Below the pieces are notes generated by a model. It saw nothing but the letters and a program-made list of their open reading frames with translations. It was not told the origin of the DNA and did no database searches. Position numbers and translations under genes: made by a program. From Sparassis latifolia (taxonomy: Eukaryota > Basidiomycota > Agaricomycetes > Polyporales > Sparassidaceae), in contig CM031557.1 in the NCBI GenBank assembly GCA_018466975.1, positions 124,001 to 188,000 on the forward strand: a stretch of DNA of 64,000 nucleotides. The letters run 5' to 3'. This document shows positions 15,292-28,734 of the stretch, in pieces (position 1 is the first letter of the stretch; every line of letters starts with the position of its first letter).

Positions 15292-15307
15292 TCAGTCTCT
15301 TCATTCA

Positions 15308-15538
<231 letters not shown>

Positions 15539-15635
15539 TTAACTCTGGGAGTCCATCTTCCTTGAAAATTAAAACTTCTTCATCTGGTGCATCTTCAGCG
15601 GTGGGTTTCAGTGGCCATTTGGCGTCTTTACCAAA

Positions 15636-17242
<1,607 letters not shown>

Positions 17243-17742
17243 TGTGTTGATCTGGTCTGATGAGTAAAGGTCATCCGTTTAAAGCGTACGCGTTCCTCTG
17301 CGCCCCACTCTGCCTGAGATGGGAGGAGGTCGATGTATTGCTTGAGAAGAGCAGTCGGGTTGATAAAGTTCAAATCCAGCGTGGATAAATTCTCCTGTGT
17401 GACCTACGCCTACACGTGACTGCACACCGCCTTAACTAAGTGGGTTCGTTCGCCGTCGGCTAACAAGCCCGTAGAGTGTCTTCTGTCTTCAAACTGATAC
17501 ACCTATTTGCTGATTGCTCGAGTGATTACCTCAGCCTCCTCGGCCTATTGGTCTCTCGGACAGACCCCTCTCCGAAGATGAGTGATCAGTCTATCCCTTC
17601 AGCTACCTCGATTACAGAGTAATCTCAAACGGTGCTTTAGCAATCGAATCAGGTGTATCGTTTAGTCTTCAAGGTTCGGTCCGGTCGGTAGTTCGTTGTT
17701 AGACTCTAGGAAGTCACAGAGAGTAATAAGATCTCGACCTAA

Positions 17743-18382
17743 TGTTACGCGCAGCAAAACACGAGCATCTAGTCAAGTCGCCACGAGACAAGGTCTTAGT
17801 CTGAGACACAAGTCTGTTCAAGTGACACTTCTGGTGATGTCCTCGCACTGAAGGTCGATCAGAGTTCGTTCTTATGACTCGTAGTAGCTGTCTGCTACTG
17901 ACGATCGATCTCAGTCAAAGGCAAGTGAAAAGCTGGTTTAATGGTAACCAGGTCGAGATGGGTATCCAGCTCGACAAGGTCGTCTACTTATACAAAAGGT
18001 ATCCGCAGTACTATGCAGTAATGCGGGATCGTTCATTGGCTGGATAAGGTGAAACGATATCTGGGCAGGGTAATGGCGAGGAAGTAATATGTATGAGAAA
18101 GCTGAGTAAGGTCGTGAGAGATAATCAGTACTAATGGGGATAACGAGTCGTGTATCAGAAGGAGGTAAAGATGAGGCGTACATGCACGTCTTGCATGCGC
18201 GATAAGAAGAAGGTCCAGAGTTGGATCCGGTGTAACCCTAGACTAGGGGTTCTGGACACCTGGGTAAAGAATCGGAGGTTGCGCTCCGATGAGTCACGTG
18301 TTGGATCACGTGGTCTGGTAACGTAAAGGGAACAAGGAAAAGAAAAAGAAAAGATGCGCCACAAGTGAGGAGCGTTGTAACA
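17743..18382 (-). repeat. gypsy B 5' LTR (640 bp)
   Basis: It has the same ends as the other LTRs. The flank at 18383-18387 is gcaac, which reads GTTGC on the element strand and equals the bases after element A's LTR. It differs from the 10426 LTR at several positions (for example GCGCATC for GCGCGTC near its start). Confidence 0.93.
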
Positions 18383-20884
18383 GCAACTGGATCTTTGGCC
18401 AGCCGCAAAGCACGTTCATGTGCAGGCACAACTAGTGGAAATCGTTTGGCCAAGTCTACAGTAGTGTCACCATACATGATTATGTGCAGGCGAAGGATTT
18501 ATGGTCATGTAAATATGTGGCATGCCAAAGTAACCAAAGTAGCTACGTATCTCATTTCTGACCTGAATTTTTGAGGCTTGAGAACCAGGAATATGTCCAC
18601 CAATAGTGTTCACATGCTTTAGCAAGTCTAATGCACCTTTTTGCTGGTCAGTCAAATCTGCATATTTACCTTCATTCTCAAGATGGTTAGAGACTGACAT
18701 AAGCAAGGAGGGTGAAAGAGTGACTAATCTTCTAGCGATAGTCTGAAAGTAGGGCTTTTGTACTGCAAAGTGTGTGTGTAAGTGAGCAGAGCGACGCTGC
18801 CATATATTAAGTGCAATAAACATAAACATATGATGATACCAAAATGCCTTGTCTGCAAGATCAAGATAGTAGTTGGCCTGAGTATCAAACTCTATTGGCT
18901 TTGGCCTACTAGGATCTTCAAACCCACCAATGCCAAATGGATATAGTGTTGGAAACATACCTGGAAACAAGTTAGGATTGTTGTATTCAGAGACAGGCAG
19001 CATACCATGATGAACTACAAGATCAGGTTGCGATGCAGTTGGATTAACTATACTTCTTATTGCCGCAGCAGTAAAGCTTCTCCCACTAAGTTTATCTCCT
19101 TCTGGATCTGACATGCCCATTTTCTCCATCATAAGTTGTGGTTCATTTGATGGAGGACAGCTTTTGGCAAATAATTCTGCAGGATGTTCTGAAAAGCCTG
19201 CCGTTTCATCTTGAAATATGAGTGTAGTATCCATTCTGTGATCTTCGACAATTCGTGAACTAAGACCCGGTAACACATCATCTTCAGGATACATATCAAG
19301 TGCAGACAGATCAAAAGTCATATGTTTATACAACTTGTTATGACTCTTAAGCCACAGTAAGAAGCTCCAAATCTTACGCTTCCGCACACGATACATGTTT
19401 CCTACGTACTCAGGCTTAAACTTATGTGGACCAATAAAAACAACTGTAAGCATACGAGCAACATCGGCAGGTGTTCTTGGAAGCACTGATGCTGTGGAAA
19501 CAACATTTAAATCATGTGCACATGTGTTTCCATGAAACACCTTTGGCTGTGCAGGGTCAGATGACTGGTAAATTCTTGTGATATGTGCAGTGCTACGGTA
19601 GATTGCACAAACCATTTCTTCAACCCAGGTTATATCATTGTATTGCTCAGGCAGACAACCATGATACAGATTATTAACTAAGCCATATTGTGGTGTAGTA
19701 CGATGTTGTATTGCTGTATAGCAGCTCGAACAAATTTTGATAGCTGTGACCATGCCATTATCGTAAGTCAGCCCTTTCTTATCCAACATACAGCTGTCTA
19801 ACCTTAAGTCCTTAAAAACAATCTCAGAGCTATTCTGTTTAACTCCGCAGTTTTCTAGAATGAAAGGATCTGTGATTTGGAATGCAGATAATACTTGCTT
19901 ATTCAGCAGTAAACCATCCATCTTATATTCAGAAATATGAATCTCATGTGACTGACGAGCACATACAGCACAAATTGAAGGTGAATGCCACTGAGTATGA
20001 GTGTAATAATTGTTCAGACAGTTAAGAATCACATCGTGAGGAACAAGTTGTGGCCATGCATCAATATATGCTTTTGTCTCTGCACTGTCCTGTTCAATTT
20101 CTAACACCTTTTCAACTCTACGCTGCTCTTTCTTTGCATCACTGTTTGTATGAGACTCCATGTTTAATTTATCAAAAATCTCAGATGGAACACTTGACTT
20201 TAGTAGCTTGAAAATCAGTTCACTACGAGAACTACATAACTCACTCTGAGATAAGAATGGTAAATGACACAAGATAGTATTCAAAAACTTTGAAGATTCA
20301 ACTTTGAATAAGTACTGGGACAACTCAACAATATGCTCAACTATAACTGTGCAACGTGCATGACGTTTTACCGGCAATTGGTTTGTAAACGTAATACCAT
20401 AGTTATAAAGTGTTCGCATTAACACAGATGACAAACGGTGAATGAGAACACTAGCTGGAGTGACAAACCAGGGTAATTCTATACATAATTCTACAGGCGG
20501 TATGGCATATCCAATTAATGGATGTTCCTCAAAAAGTGGAGAGTTCGCAGAACGTATTGCTAGTGCTACAGGTTCACCATACAATTTAATATACAGAGCA
20601 CTGAGCAGAGCATACCGAGATTTGAGAAGTTGATCATCACCATGCAGACACTTTGCTACATCTTCATTGGACATGATAGCAACAGATGCACGACTCAATT
20701 GAAAGTCAACAAGAAGTCTTCTGCAAATCTCAGACTTGTTACGATCTTTCTGAGGTATTAAACAGTGAGATGACACAGCTGCAGACTGCAGAGTATGAAG
20801 ACTTAACCTTTGGAGTGTACGCAAATACTGTTCATCAGACAAATAGAACCATGAGGGATTGAAATCTGCCATGGCTAAAGTCAA
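18383..20884 (-). pseudogene. Helitron 5' half: N-terminal domain of the Rep/helicase transposase
   Basis: The 805-codon frame 20884-18467 matches the long N-terminal part of fungal Helitron proteins. It has a cysteine-rich stretch (CAVCARQSHEIHISEYKMDGLLL; CSSCYTAIQ), MVCAIYRSTAHI, then FPTLYPFGIGGFEDPSRP and FGMPHIYMTINPSPAHNH of the Helitron-like N domain. A stop after HNHVW reflects a frameshift near 18475. The next frame (MYGDTTVDLAKRFPLVVP...RLAKDPVA) runs into gypsy B at 18383. The continuation ACDFF is on the plus strand at 3508. The ATG at 20884 is a plausible start. Confidence 0.88.
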
Positions 20885-20917
20885 TCGCTTATGCTACTTC
20901 AGTCCGAAGATTTAAAG

Positions 20918-21070
20918 GTGTTTCAACACAAATCCTTAGTGTACTTGAACAGCGTGCTTGAAGACAAATACTTAATGTGCTTGAACACAAAATATTTAAC
21001 GTGCTTGAACACGAAATGTTTAACGTGCTTGAACACGAAATGTTTAACGTGCTTAGACACGAACTCAATC
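20918..21070. repeat. tandem 24-bp repeats upstream of the Helitron ORF
   Basis: About six units resemble GTGCTTGAACACGAAATGTT plus TAAC. The best copies are 20977-21000, 21001-21024 and 21025-21048; outer units are degenerate. They lie 30-190 bp upstream of the Helitron ATG on its strand and may be part of its leader. Confidence 0.8.
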
Positions 21071-21427
21071 AAAACAGCACTGTGAAACTGTGAACACAGT
21101 ATCACAAATAGCAACTGCATTGTGCAAATTAAACTGTAAGTATCCATTTGAACAAGTCAACAAGCATAGACGCACCTATTTTGCAGCTACACTTGTCCGA
21201 AACAGTCGCAAAAAACGCGAAAACTATGTCTTCAAGAGAGCAGGTCCGCGTAGATTCTACATGGTTTAGTGGTGAATCAGTAGATTAGTAATAATCCGAG
21301 AAGAAGAATACACTCACGTGCAAAACAGAATGATGTCGTATAGCGACTCATCGAGGAGCGACACTGAGGTGTAACGTCGTCCAGCAGCGCCAACATCGTC
21401 GAGAAATCGAGCGCGCATGTGATGTTT

Positions 21428-21571
21428 GCGAGCGCCATCCTACGTGAATAGACCTGCGCTGGAACACCGTCGGCAGGTCGAGCGCAAGGGCGGAATGTTC
21501 GCGAGCGCGATCTTACTTAAATAGACCTGCACTCGAACAGTGTCGACAGGTCCAGTGCAACAGCGACGTTC
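21428..21571. repeat. two 71-73 bp direct repeats with internal stem-loops
   Basis: Unit 1 (21428-21500) and unit 2 (21501-21571) begin GCGAGCGC and share AATAGACCTGC. Each contains inverted arms GACCTG and CAGGTC about 17 bp apart. They lie upstream of the Helitron ORF, in the region where a Helitron 5' end would be expected. Confidence 0.7.
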
Positions 21572-22324
21572 GCGACCGGAACCCTAGACGGAGTCAAGAC
21601 TCAAATCGTAAGTGTTATTACTCAACTTATTTACTGATGTTGTTTTCGCACAACTTCATTCGCAGAGGCGTCTGCCGTTTCCCCTTGCCAAAGCCCTCCT
21701 CCAGTTCCTGGAGTCGGGGATAGAGCCGCTCTAGCAATGTCCCAAAACAGCGCAGAGATTATCGCACACCTGTCATGTGATGAAAAGACCGTTGGCCCAG
21801 AGCCTCTAACCCTAGCTTAGGTGCCCGAGCCTCAACCGAGCCCTGACCGACATCTTCATTGGGAAGGGGCGTGATTTGCCGAGCAACCGATTGGCTAATT
21901 CCACATCAGTCTCGGTCTGTCGTGACCAGTCTCGACTTCAACACGTGAGCGGCAAATCCCCGGCAACATGGGATCTCATCTTATCTGTAGCCATATTGGG
22001 CATTCTGGAGTCCCATTTAACTTTTGGCGGGCAGAGGATTCTACAGCGGCCGGATTATCGGGATCCCGAACAGGGCCTAAGCTTTTAATGTTCTTCCGAT
22101 CCTCTCAGAAATAAAACTGCTGAACAGTGGTCGCAAATCTTTCAGATTTAGTTATTGGTAGGCATGTTCAAATTCAAACTACTATTCTCAAATTTCAAAT
22201 CATGTGGGCACTACAAGCTTAAGAGTAACGACCTAGCATTATCAACTTGCATGCACTTGGTTAGTCAATTATGTAGTACCTTCCATAGAGATAGCGACTC
22301 ACAACTCCATATCGTATGTTCACT
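21572..22324. other. no gene recognised
   Basis: Only short frames occur. No splice-consistent protein, LTR border or Helitron 5' TC end was identified. Confidence 0.4.
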
Positions 22325-23119
22325 TCAGGTGAGTACGAAGACCTCCGCAGAGTTGGACCTGACGGAGTCGTTACGAGATGCTTTGAACGCGTATATGCCG
22401 GGTATTGTGATATTGAATACGACTTGGCCATCTGCATCCGACACCGCTTTCATCCCACCGTTCGTCTGCGTGACCGCTGCCCCAGGGATCGTAACACCTG
22501 TCCTCCCATCCGTCACAAGAAGCGCCACAGGCCCAGCCGACAGTACATCGGCTGAGCCGTGCACTGCCAGCTCGAGGAAGTGGGTAACGCCAAAGGCATT
22601 ATACGCAAATAGAACATTGTCGTTGAATGCGACCTCTTGTTGGCACCCGCCGACGGGGATTAAAGCATAATTGAGAAGAATGCCCCAAAATTCCGTCGTG
22701 GTCTGCGCGGAAGATGCAATGCGCGTGATGGAGTAATCATCGTACTTCACGTTGTACGTGCTGGTATATAGACAGAGCTAAGGGAGTCTACTCGGCGGGT
22801 AAAAAGAAGCGGTTACTCACCCATCCCATGTGAACCCAGCAAATTGAGAAGCGTTGTCGAGAGCACTCGTGCATGTAGGCCCTGGAAACGGGTTTGCATT
22901 ATTATTTGTACCGTCGCAGTGATGCGTTCCGCCTGAAGCTGTTGTAACGTTGTGACCAACGGTGACGATAGGTCCCTCATAGATCGTGCTATTCGCCCCT
23001 TCAACGCGCAAATTCACCACTGTTCCGTTGTTGGAGGCAGCAGTACAATGGGCGAGCATGCTGACCTCCGCCAGCACGGAGATGAGTGAAGGGATGCTCA
23101 GGACAGACTTGGGTCTCAT
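22325..23119 (-). CDS. predicted secreted protein, DUF4430-like plus Ig-like domain
   Basis: Exons are 23119-22821 and 22760-22325, with a 60-bp GT-AG intron (22761-22820), giving 244 aa. The start MRPKSVLSIPSLISV begins a hydrophobic signal-peptide-like segment ending near HCTAA. The body has VNLRVEGANSTIYEGPIVTV, HHCDGTNNNANPFPGPTC, the spliced FTWDGTYNVKYDDYSI, then EFWGILLNYALIPVGGCQQ and NVLFAYNAF. This resembles DUF4430-like cell-surface proteins of basidiomycetes. The last 80 residues (VALLVTDGRTGVTIPGAAV...IYAFKASRNDSVRSN) look like a beta-sandwich adhesion domain. Function is unknown; extracellular or cell-wall location is inferred. It is divergent from ATG1 with 460 bp between starts. 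Confidence 0.8.
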
Positions 23120-23186
23120 CGCATCCAAAGAGTACGAGGAGGATTCACCGCGTAATAGCACAAGTACCGCCACATTGATAACTGAG

Positions 23187-23262
23187 ACTATATAGGCACA
23201 CGGCGATGACAGACGCAATGAAGCGATGACAGACGCAATGAAGCGAAGACAGATGCAATGAA
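23187..23262 (-). promoter_or_regulatory. TATA motif and three 20-bp repeats upstream of the secreted-protein gene
   Basis: On the minus strand a TATATAG motif (23188-23194) lies about 70 bp upstream of the start codon at 23119. Behind it are three consecutive 20-bp units, GCGATGACAGACGCAATGAA (23203-23222, 23223-23242, 23243-23262; the last with two changes). This looks like a core promoter with a triplicated upstream element. A regulatory role is inferred. Confidence 0.5.
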
Positions 23263-23579
23263 ATACAGATTGTGCGACGTCCAAGGAGATGTCTAGTCGA
23301 GTCTTGCCAGGGACAACTTCCACATAGTCACCGCAAGTAATTCCGATGCAAGGGGTCCAGACAATAGTGTTGTAACGACACTTGAAGGTCCTAAAACCTC
23401 GGTAACAATATTTGCCTAAGGTGACGTAATCAGATAACTACAGCCTCAACAACTGCTTCCTCTTCTTTTAGTCATGTTCCCCTCTCAGGCCGCCGATTAG
23501 ATATTTCAATCCTTCCTTCCTGTAATTCAATCAATCCAACCTACCCGACCACAATCTGTCGATTGGTGCTGAACGAAGA

Positions 23580-26500
23580 TTGCGCTCAATGCCCCCTTCC
23601 GCAGCATCTCCTACTCCTCCTGCTAGCAAGCCGCAGAGCTCATCCGAGAAACTCAACGCATTTCGACGAGTCGAAGACGATGAAGTTAAGCCGTACGTTA
23701 TTGTGAGTGACCTCGGAAAGGGCAGCTTCGCTACTGTCTACCGCGGTTATCATGAGGTGAGTTGAAAATGTCTCACGTCGTGCATGTTTCTCACTGGCAT
23801 ATGAAGCAAACACATCAGCAAGTCGCTATAAAGACCGTGAACAGGAGCACATTGAGCCCCAAGCTCTTCGATAACCTGCAAGGAGAAATCGAGATTCTGA
23901 AAGCATTATCTCACAGACATATAACCAGACTGTTGGACATCGTGGTAAGTCGTCCTTCAGCCTGTCACTCTCTACTCGCCAACATTCCTTTCAGCGAGCC
24001 GAGAGGAATATTTATCTCATAATAGAGTTCTGCGCTGGCGGCGATCTCGCCAATTACATGAAGAAGCGCGGGCGAGTGGAAGGCCTTGAATATGTGCCAT
24101 CCCCCGGTGCGGCGCCGACGTACTACCCACATCCGAGGACGGGTGGTCTGGATGAGATCGTCGTCCGTAGCTTCCTCCGCCAACTCGGTAAGTGTCACCC
24201 GTTCACGAGGGGACTCATATTCTGACTCTTGAGACTTGCAGCTCGCGCAATCAAGTTCCTGCGCCAACGTAATCTCATCCATCGTGACATAAAGCCTCAG
24301 GTGAGCTCCGCCACTGTGTAGCTTCGTACACTAACGTTCCCCAGAATCTGTTGCTGAATCCTGCGTCTTCCGACGACTTGGCAAGAGGTCACCCGCTCGG
24401 GGTCCCGATCCTGAAGGTCGCGGATTTCGGTTTCGCACGGTCACTGCCTTCCGCGACTATGGCAGAAACGCTATGCGGTTCACCGTGAGTGTGTTTGCGC
24501 ACATGCATGCTCACGCGCACTTACATCGAAACAGGCTATACATGGCCCCAGAAGTCCTGCGGGGTGAGAAGTATGACGCGAAAGCGGATCTGTGGTCGGT
24601 GGGCGCGGTGCTGTACGAGATGGCAGTGGGAAGGCCACCATTCCGAGCGTCCAACCACATCGAGCTGCTGAAGAAGATTGACCTCTCCAAAGGGATCAAG
24701 TTCCCGGATGAGGATCCGCAGGCACAAGCTCGCGCAGCGGCAGGCGGAGAGGAGCTGAAGCCGGTCCCAAGCGACGTGAAGAAGCTAATTCGCTGCCTGC
24801 TGAAGCGTATGCCTGCAGAGCGATCCAGCTTCGAGGACTTTTTTGGCAGCACAGCAATGGCGAAGTCGAAGTTCCCCAGGCCGCAGCGACCCCCATCGCC
24901 CACATGGCCCGACGACGAGTACACGAACGGAGGGCAACTGGCGATCCCCGAACACCACTTAGTGATCCCACCCGAGGTGCTCGACCCGAAAGCGATGATC
25001 CCACCCAGCAAGTTCAACTTCAGGAGACGGGAGTTGGGGAGCAATACTCCGCAAGAGTTGCCGCAGGACAGGTGCGTCTCTTATCTAGTAGGTGGCTTAC
25101 TCGAGCAGGCGGATAATACACCCGCCAGCCCGACGTATCCCGCTACGGGTGTTTCTGAAGTGTTGAGATCACCGACGGTTCCTCTGCTTGTGGATCCATC
25201 TCTACATACTAGGCGTTTGTCCACCGAAGTGTCAGTCATTCCTGGTGAGACAGAAGAAGATGGCCTGCTACGGCGGGAATATGTGCTCGTTGGTGACAAG
25301 AAGGCTGTTGAGTTGATCCAAGCGGTAGACGGTAAGGCTCTTACATACGGCCACACCACTGCCAGAGCCTGTGACCCTACTTCTGCAGAGATTAACGTCG
25401 CACGCCGGCGTCCACTTCGTGACAATAGACGGGTGCCACCACCCCCTCTGAAGGAGACTCCCGCGGCTGAGTTCCCTGTTTTCGAGTCTCCCGCTCCATC
25501 GAGCGCCAACACTACGTTTCCTCCCGCTCCAAACCCAAATGCCCCTCCGTTGTCATCGTCGCCCTCCAGCATCAATTCGCGGACCGGTTCGAACGCGCTC
25601 ACGCGGGCGCTCAGTCTTGCTTCGAGGAAGTTGTTTGGTCCACCATCTTCAGCGCGATCGTCGCCTTACTACCGCGAGTATACCTCATCATCTCCGAGAC
25701 GCCAGCAGATCATCTCGGGTCGTGGGCTGGGTTTACAAATGGGAGGTCAGCGGGATCCACTTGAAGACGAGCTGTTGGCTTCACTTGAGGAGCTCGCACA
25801 GAAGACGGAAGTGTTGACACATTGGGCGGACGAGATGTACGAATACGTCAAGGCTGTGCCGCAGAGTAAGCGTTATGGAAAGTTTCGTACTTATGAACGA
25901 TTTTGACGCTCTAGTGTTGCAGAACCCCTTCCGGATCCCACGAAGTTCATCAGACGAGAAGGCGAACCGGAACGGAAGGCTGAGAAACGGAAGAACGCCG
26001 ACATCGAAGCAGAATATAACGCGATGGCTTGCGTTGCACTGTACATGTTACTGATGTCCTTCTCCCAGAAGGGCGTCAGCAAATTGTGCAACTATTACGA
26101 GCACATGCAAATGCGCGATCCGGACGGGGAGATGGAGGTCAGCGAAGGCTTTGACGAAGGTATGTCTTCATGTGTGGTAGTGTAGATGCATACTCGGCGG
26201 GATTGCTGATGGCATTTCAAAGCGTTGACTTGGTTTGAGGAGCATTTCAACAAATGCCATGAACGTGCGGCGCTTGTCAAGACTTGGCTTCCAGCTCAGT
26301 ACACCGGGCCTCCCACGTTCCTCGATCAGCTCGTATACGATCACGCTCTTATGCTGGTAAGCGCCTATCATTCATAGCAAACGATCTCATGCCCATTCTA
26401 CTTTAGAGCCGAACAGCTGCTCGGAAAGAACTTCTAGATCAAGCAACGTCTCCCGACCAATGCGAGAAGCTATACGAGGAATCTCTCTGGTGTCTGTATG

Positions 26501-26814
26501 CCCTGCAGGATGACCTTCTGCAGAAAGACAATCCGTTCATGGACGAGGACCGCGAAACGATATGTACCTGTGCGTAGCAAACAAATGGCGTGCCCGCGTA
26601 CGTGGCGGACTGACATAGATGTACAGGGATCAAGCGTACGAAGCTCCGCCTCGTGCGTTGCCGTGTCAGGATGGGCATGAATGATCGTGATCGCCTCAAG
26701 GATGCCCGTCTGGACAAGAACCTGGACGACGTCCACCGAGACCCTGCACCCTGGGATGTCCCTGTCCTAGAACGTCGTGACTCTGGCTCACAACCTCTCC
26801 CGCAACATCCTTGA
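23580..26814 (+). CDS. ATG1: autophagy-initiating Ser/Thr protein kinase Atg1 (ULK1 homolog)
   Basis: Ten exons: 23580-23756, 23807-23944, 23995-24187, 24242-24300, 24345-24484, 24535-25865, 25923-26159, 26223-26356, 26407-26569, 26627-26814. All nine introns are GT-AG and 44-63 bp long; the phases close to 919 aa. Kinase motifs: LGKGSFATV (45-53), VAIK Lys68, HRDIKPQN (183-190), DFGFA (216-220), and activation loop TLCGSPLYMAPE with the conserved Thr231. A long low-complexity Pro/Ser middle (about 330-620) follows, with [14 protein letters not shown]-terminal helical region ([37 protein letters not shown]) fits the tandem MIT domains that bind Atg13. The kinase phosphorylates core autophagy factors on starvation. 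A second ATG at 23589 is an alternative start. Confidence 0.93.
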
Positions 26815-27129
26815 CTGTTACCCCCGCATTTTCATATCTCCGTTAGATGCCTCATTGTATTATTCACATATTATGGGTGGCCTTGTTGACGATTCTTACC
26901 ATGTTGTCGTTGTTTTCTTTGGGCCCCTCTCATGGATCCTATAATGCCGAACTGCGATGGACAGTTACTGCGACTCGTCGTTCCCTTCTATGTATGTACA
27001 TCACATTTGTACCACTGTGTATTCCCTGCACGTCCTACTCTCTTGTATACTGCTTGTAGTATTTTTACCTGCTTCTCTCTTATTCGTATCGCTGTAATAT
27101 ACCGAGGGTGTTTATTGGCCAATCTTATC
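26815..27129. other. convergent 3' intergenic region, ATG1 / SFM1
   Basis: T-rich sequence between two converging genes with no protein-coding signal. It presumably holds both 3' UTRs and polyadenylation signals. Confidence 0.6.
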
Positions 27130-28199
27130 TCAGAACTGGAAGCTCTGGTTGAGATCATCGTATAAGTGCTCTCGCATGCCGGCGGGTAATATCGGTTCGT
27201 TGCCATTGGCGATGTACCCTGCACGCATTGTGAAGGTGGAGGGTGACCGCATATGGTAGAGGAGGAAAGCTGCTCACGGAACGGCATCTCGACGCTTTCT
27301 TTTGCATTGAAGACGATATTTGGATAATCCTGGGTCATTCGTCGGCTGTCAGCGTCACGCACCCTCTCTAAAAGTACGCACGATGAAAGGAATTTTAGAC
27401 AGCGAGACTACGTGTGCATATTAGATCAGGGCTGAGTCTCGCCTCGCTGTCGCTCACCTTTGTCTTGCACCACTATCTTCGTCACGCCGAGAGCGGTATC
27501 AGTTGTCATTTGCACCGGACCGAGGTGTCGTGTGGGAAATCCCAACGCACGCAGTTCAGATGTTCTGTCTCGGGGTGGATCGTCGCCTGTGTTTTCAGGA
27601 TCAGACCAACACGGAATCGACTAGTAGGTACATACCGAGGATGCCCTGCAACATTCAGATGCGTTATTCAGTCTCACAATATATACAAGTCGGAGGCCAC
27701 TCTGGATACTGCACAAATGCAAGCTGAACTCACCCCGAACAAGAACCAGGAGAATCGACCATCTCCGTCTTCAGGAGACAGCTCTTTCTCTGCCTTGGGG
27801 TCCAGAAGGCAAACTTTAATGAGAGGTATGTCGTTCGCTTTCATCAGCTCCATGACTGACACCTGATGAGAAGATGCCTGGGCTGACTCTGAGCTTTCTG
27901 TCGGTGTTCCTCGGTCAAATAGTGACGAAAGCGAGGGGCAAGACGACTGGGACAAGTGCGTGAAATGGACATGGGCTCCAGGGCCTGCTAAAGAGCGCAT
28001 GTGCTTCGAGAGACTTCGCAAACAGGTCACAAAATGGTTATAGAATATGCATGCTTACCATGTATTCTAACTCGACCCACTTCGGGATCGATTTGGAGGT
28101 GTCCTCGTCCTCTTCCATGTGTTCTGCCGTGTCCTAATCAGACGCATGCGCGTGTACACGAGGTCAGTCTTTCTTACCAATGACATAGGTGAAACCCAT
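27130..28199 (-). CDS. SFM1: SPOUT protein arginine N-methyltransferase Sfm1
   Basis: Seven exons on the minus strand: 28199-28178, 28123-28059, 28003-27734, 27645-27636, 27586-27458, 27367-27278, 27218-27130. Introns are GT-AG, 49-90 bp, and the fourth exon is only 10 nt. The product is 224 aa, close to the roughly 213 aa of the yeast protein. Recognisable parts are the start MGFTYVIEHMEE, KVCLLDPKAEKELSPEDGD, the spliced FLFGGILGDDPPRDRT, RHLGPVQMTTDTAL, ESVEMPFRY and ILPAGMREHLYDDL. In yeast this enzyme methylates ribosomal protein uS3 (Rps3) at an arginine. The match is strong across every exon, which also supports the splice sites. Confidence 0.92.
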
Positions 28200-28734
28200 T
28201 GGACCACAGTAGAAGTGAGGTCTGACATCAGGACTTTTAGAATGAACGAACAGAAACTACTTCATGGAACTCACAGCTGGGGTACTCGCAGTGGATGTCG
28301 TCGCGAGAGTACATACAAAGTTAACGAAAGAGCGTCCCATTATGCTTAGTTGCGCACTACCGTCCCGCTCAACGTCAATATCTAGGATGGGACACTTTAT
28401 CTACTGCCCCAAGAATGTGAACATACATCAGGCAGTCATTTATTTCTCCAAGTTTGTTTGCGAGATCTTAGAGGTCTAACAGTCCGAGTCAATGACCACG
28501 TTCCACGACCTCGCCCTAACTTCACGTTATGTTCTGTCGAATTCAGCGAATTTAGAACGCATACGACTATAGCTAGGAATATTCACAATATTTCACAATC
28601 TCACATGGTGTAGAAGCCACAACGATGGAAAAGGGAAGATGACATAAGCATAAGGTGAGAAAACTTCATCGCTGACTGTACAGTTGTTGCATCTGCCCTC
28701 CCGTATCGACGACCTACACGCTCAGCAAGCAAAC
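28200..28734. promoter_or_regulatory. divergent intergenic region, SFM1 / RPS30
   Basis: 535 bp separate the two starts and should hold both promoters. No clear TATA box or repeated operator-like element was identified by eye. Confidence 0.5.

Noticed and set aside
21740..22090. Possible host gene upstream of the secreted-protein gene
   Set aside because: Only a 70-codon frame, no motif and no splice-consistent extension.
25072..25108. A 37-bp intron in the middle of ATG1
   Set aside because: It has GT and AG ends, but its removal breaks the frame, while the unspliced frame continues into the recognisable [12 protein letters not shown] segment.
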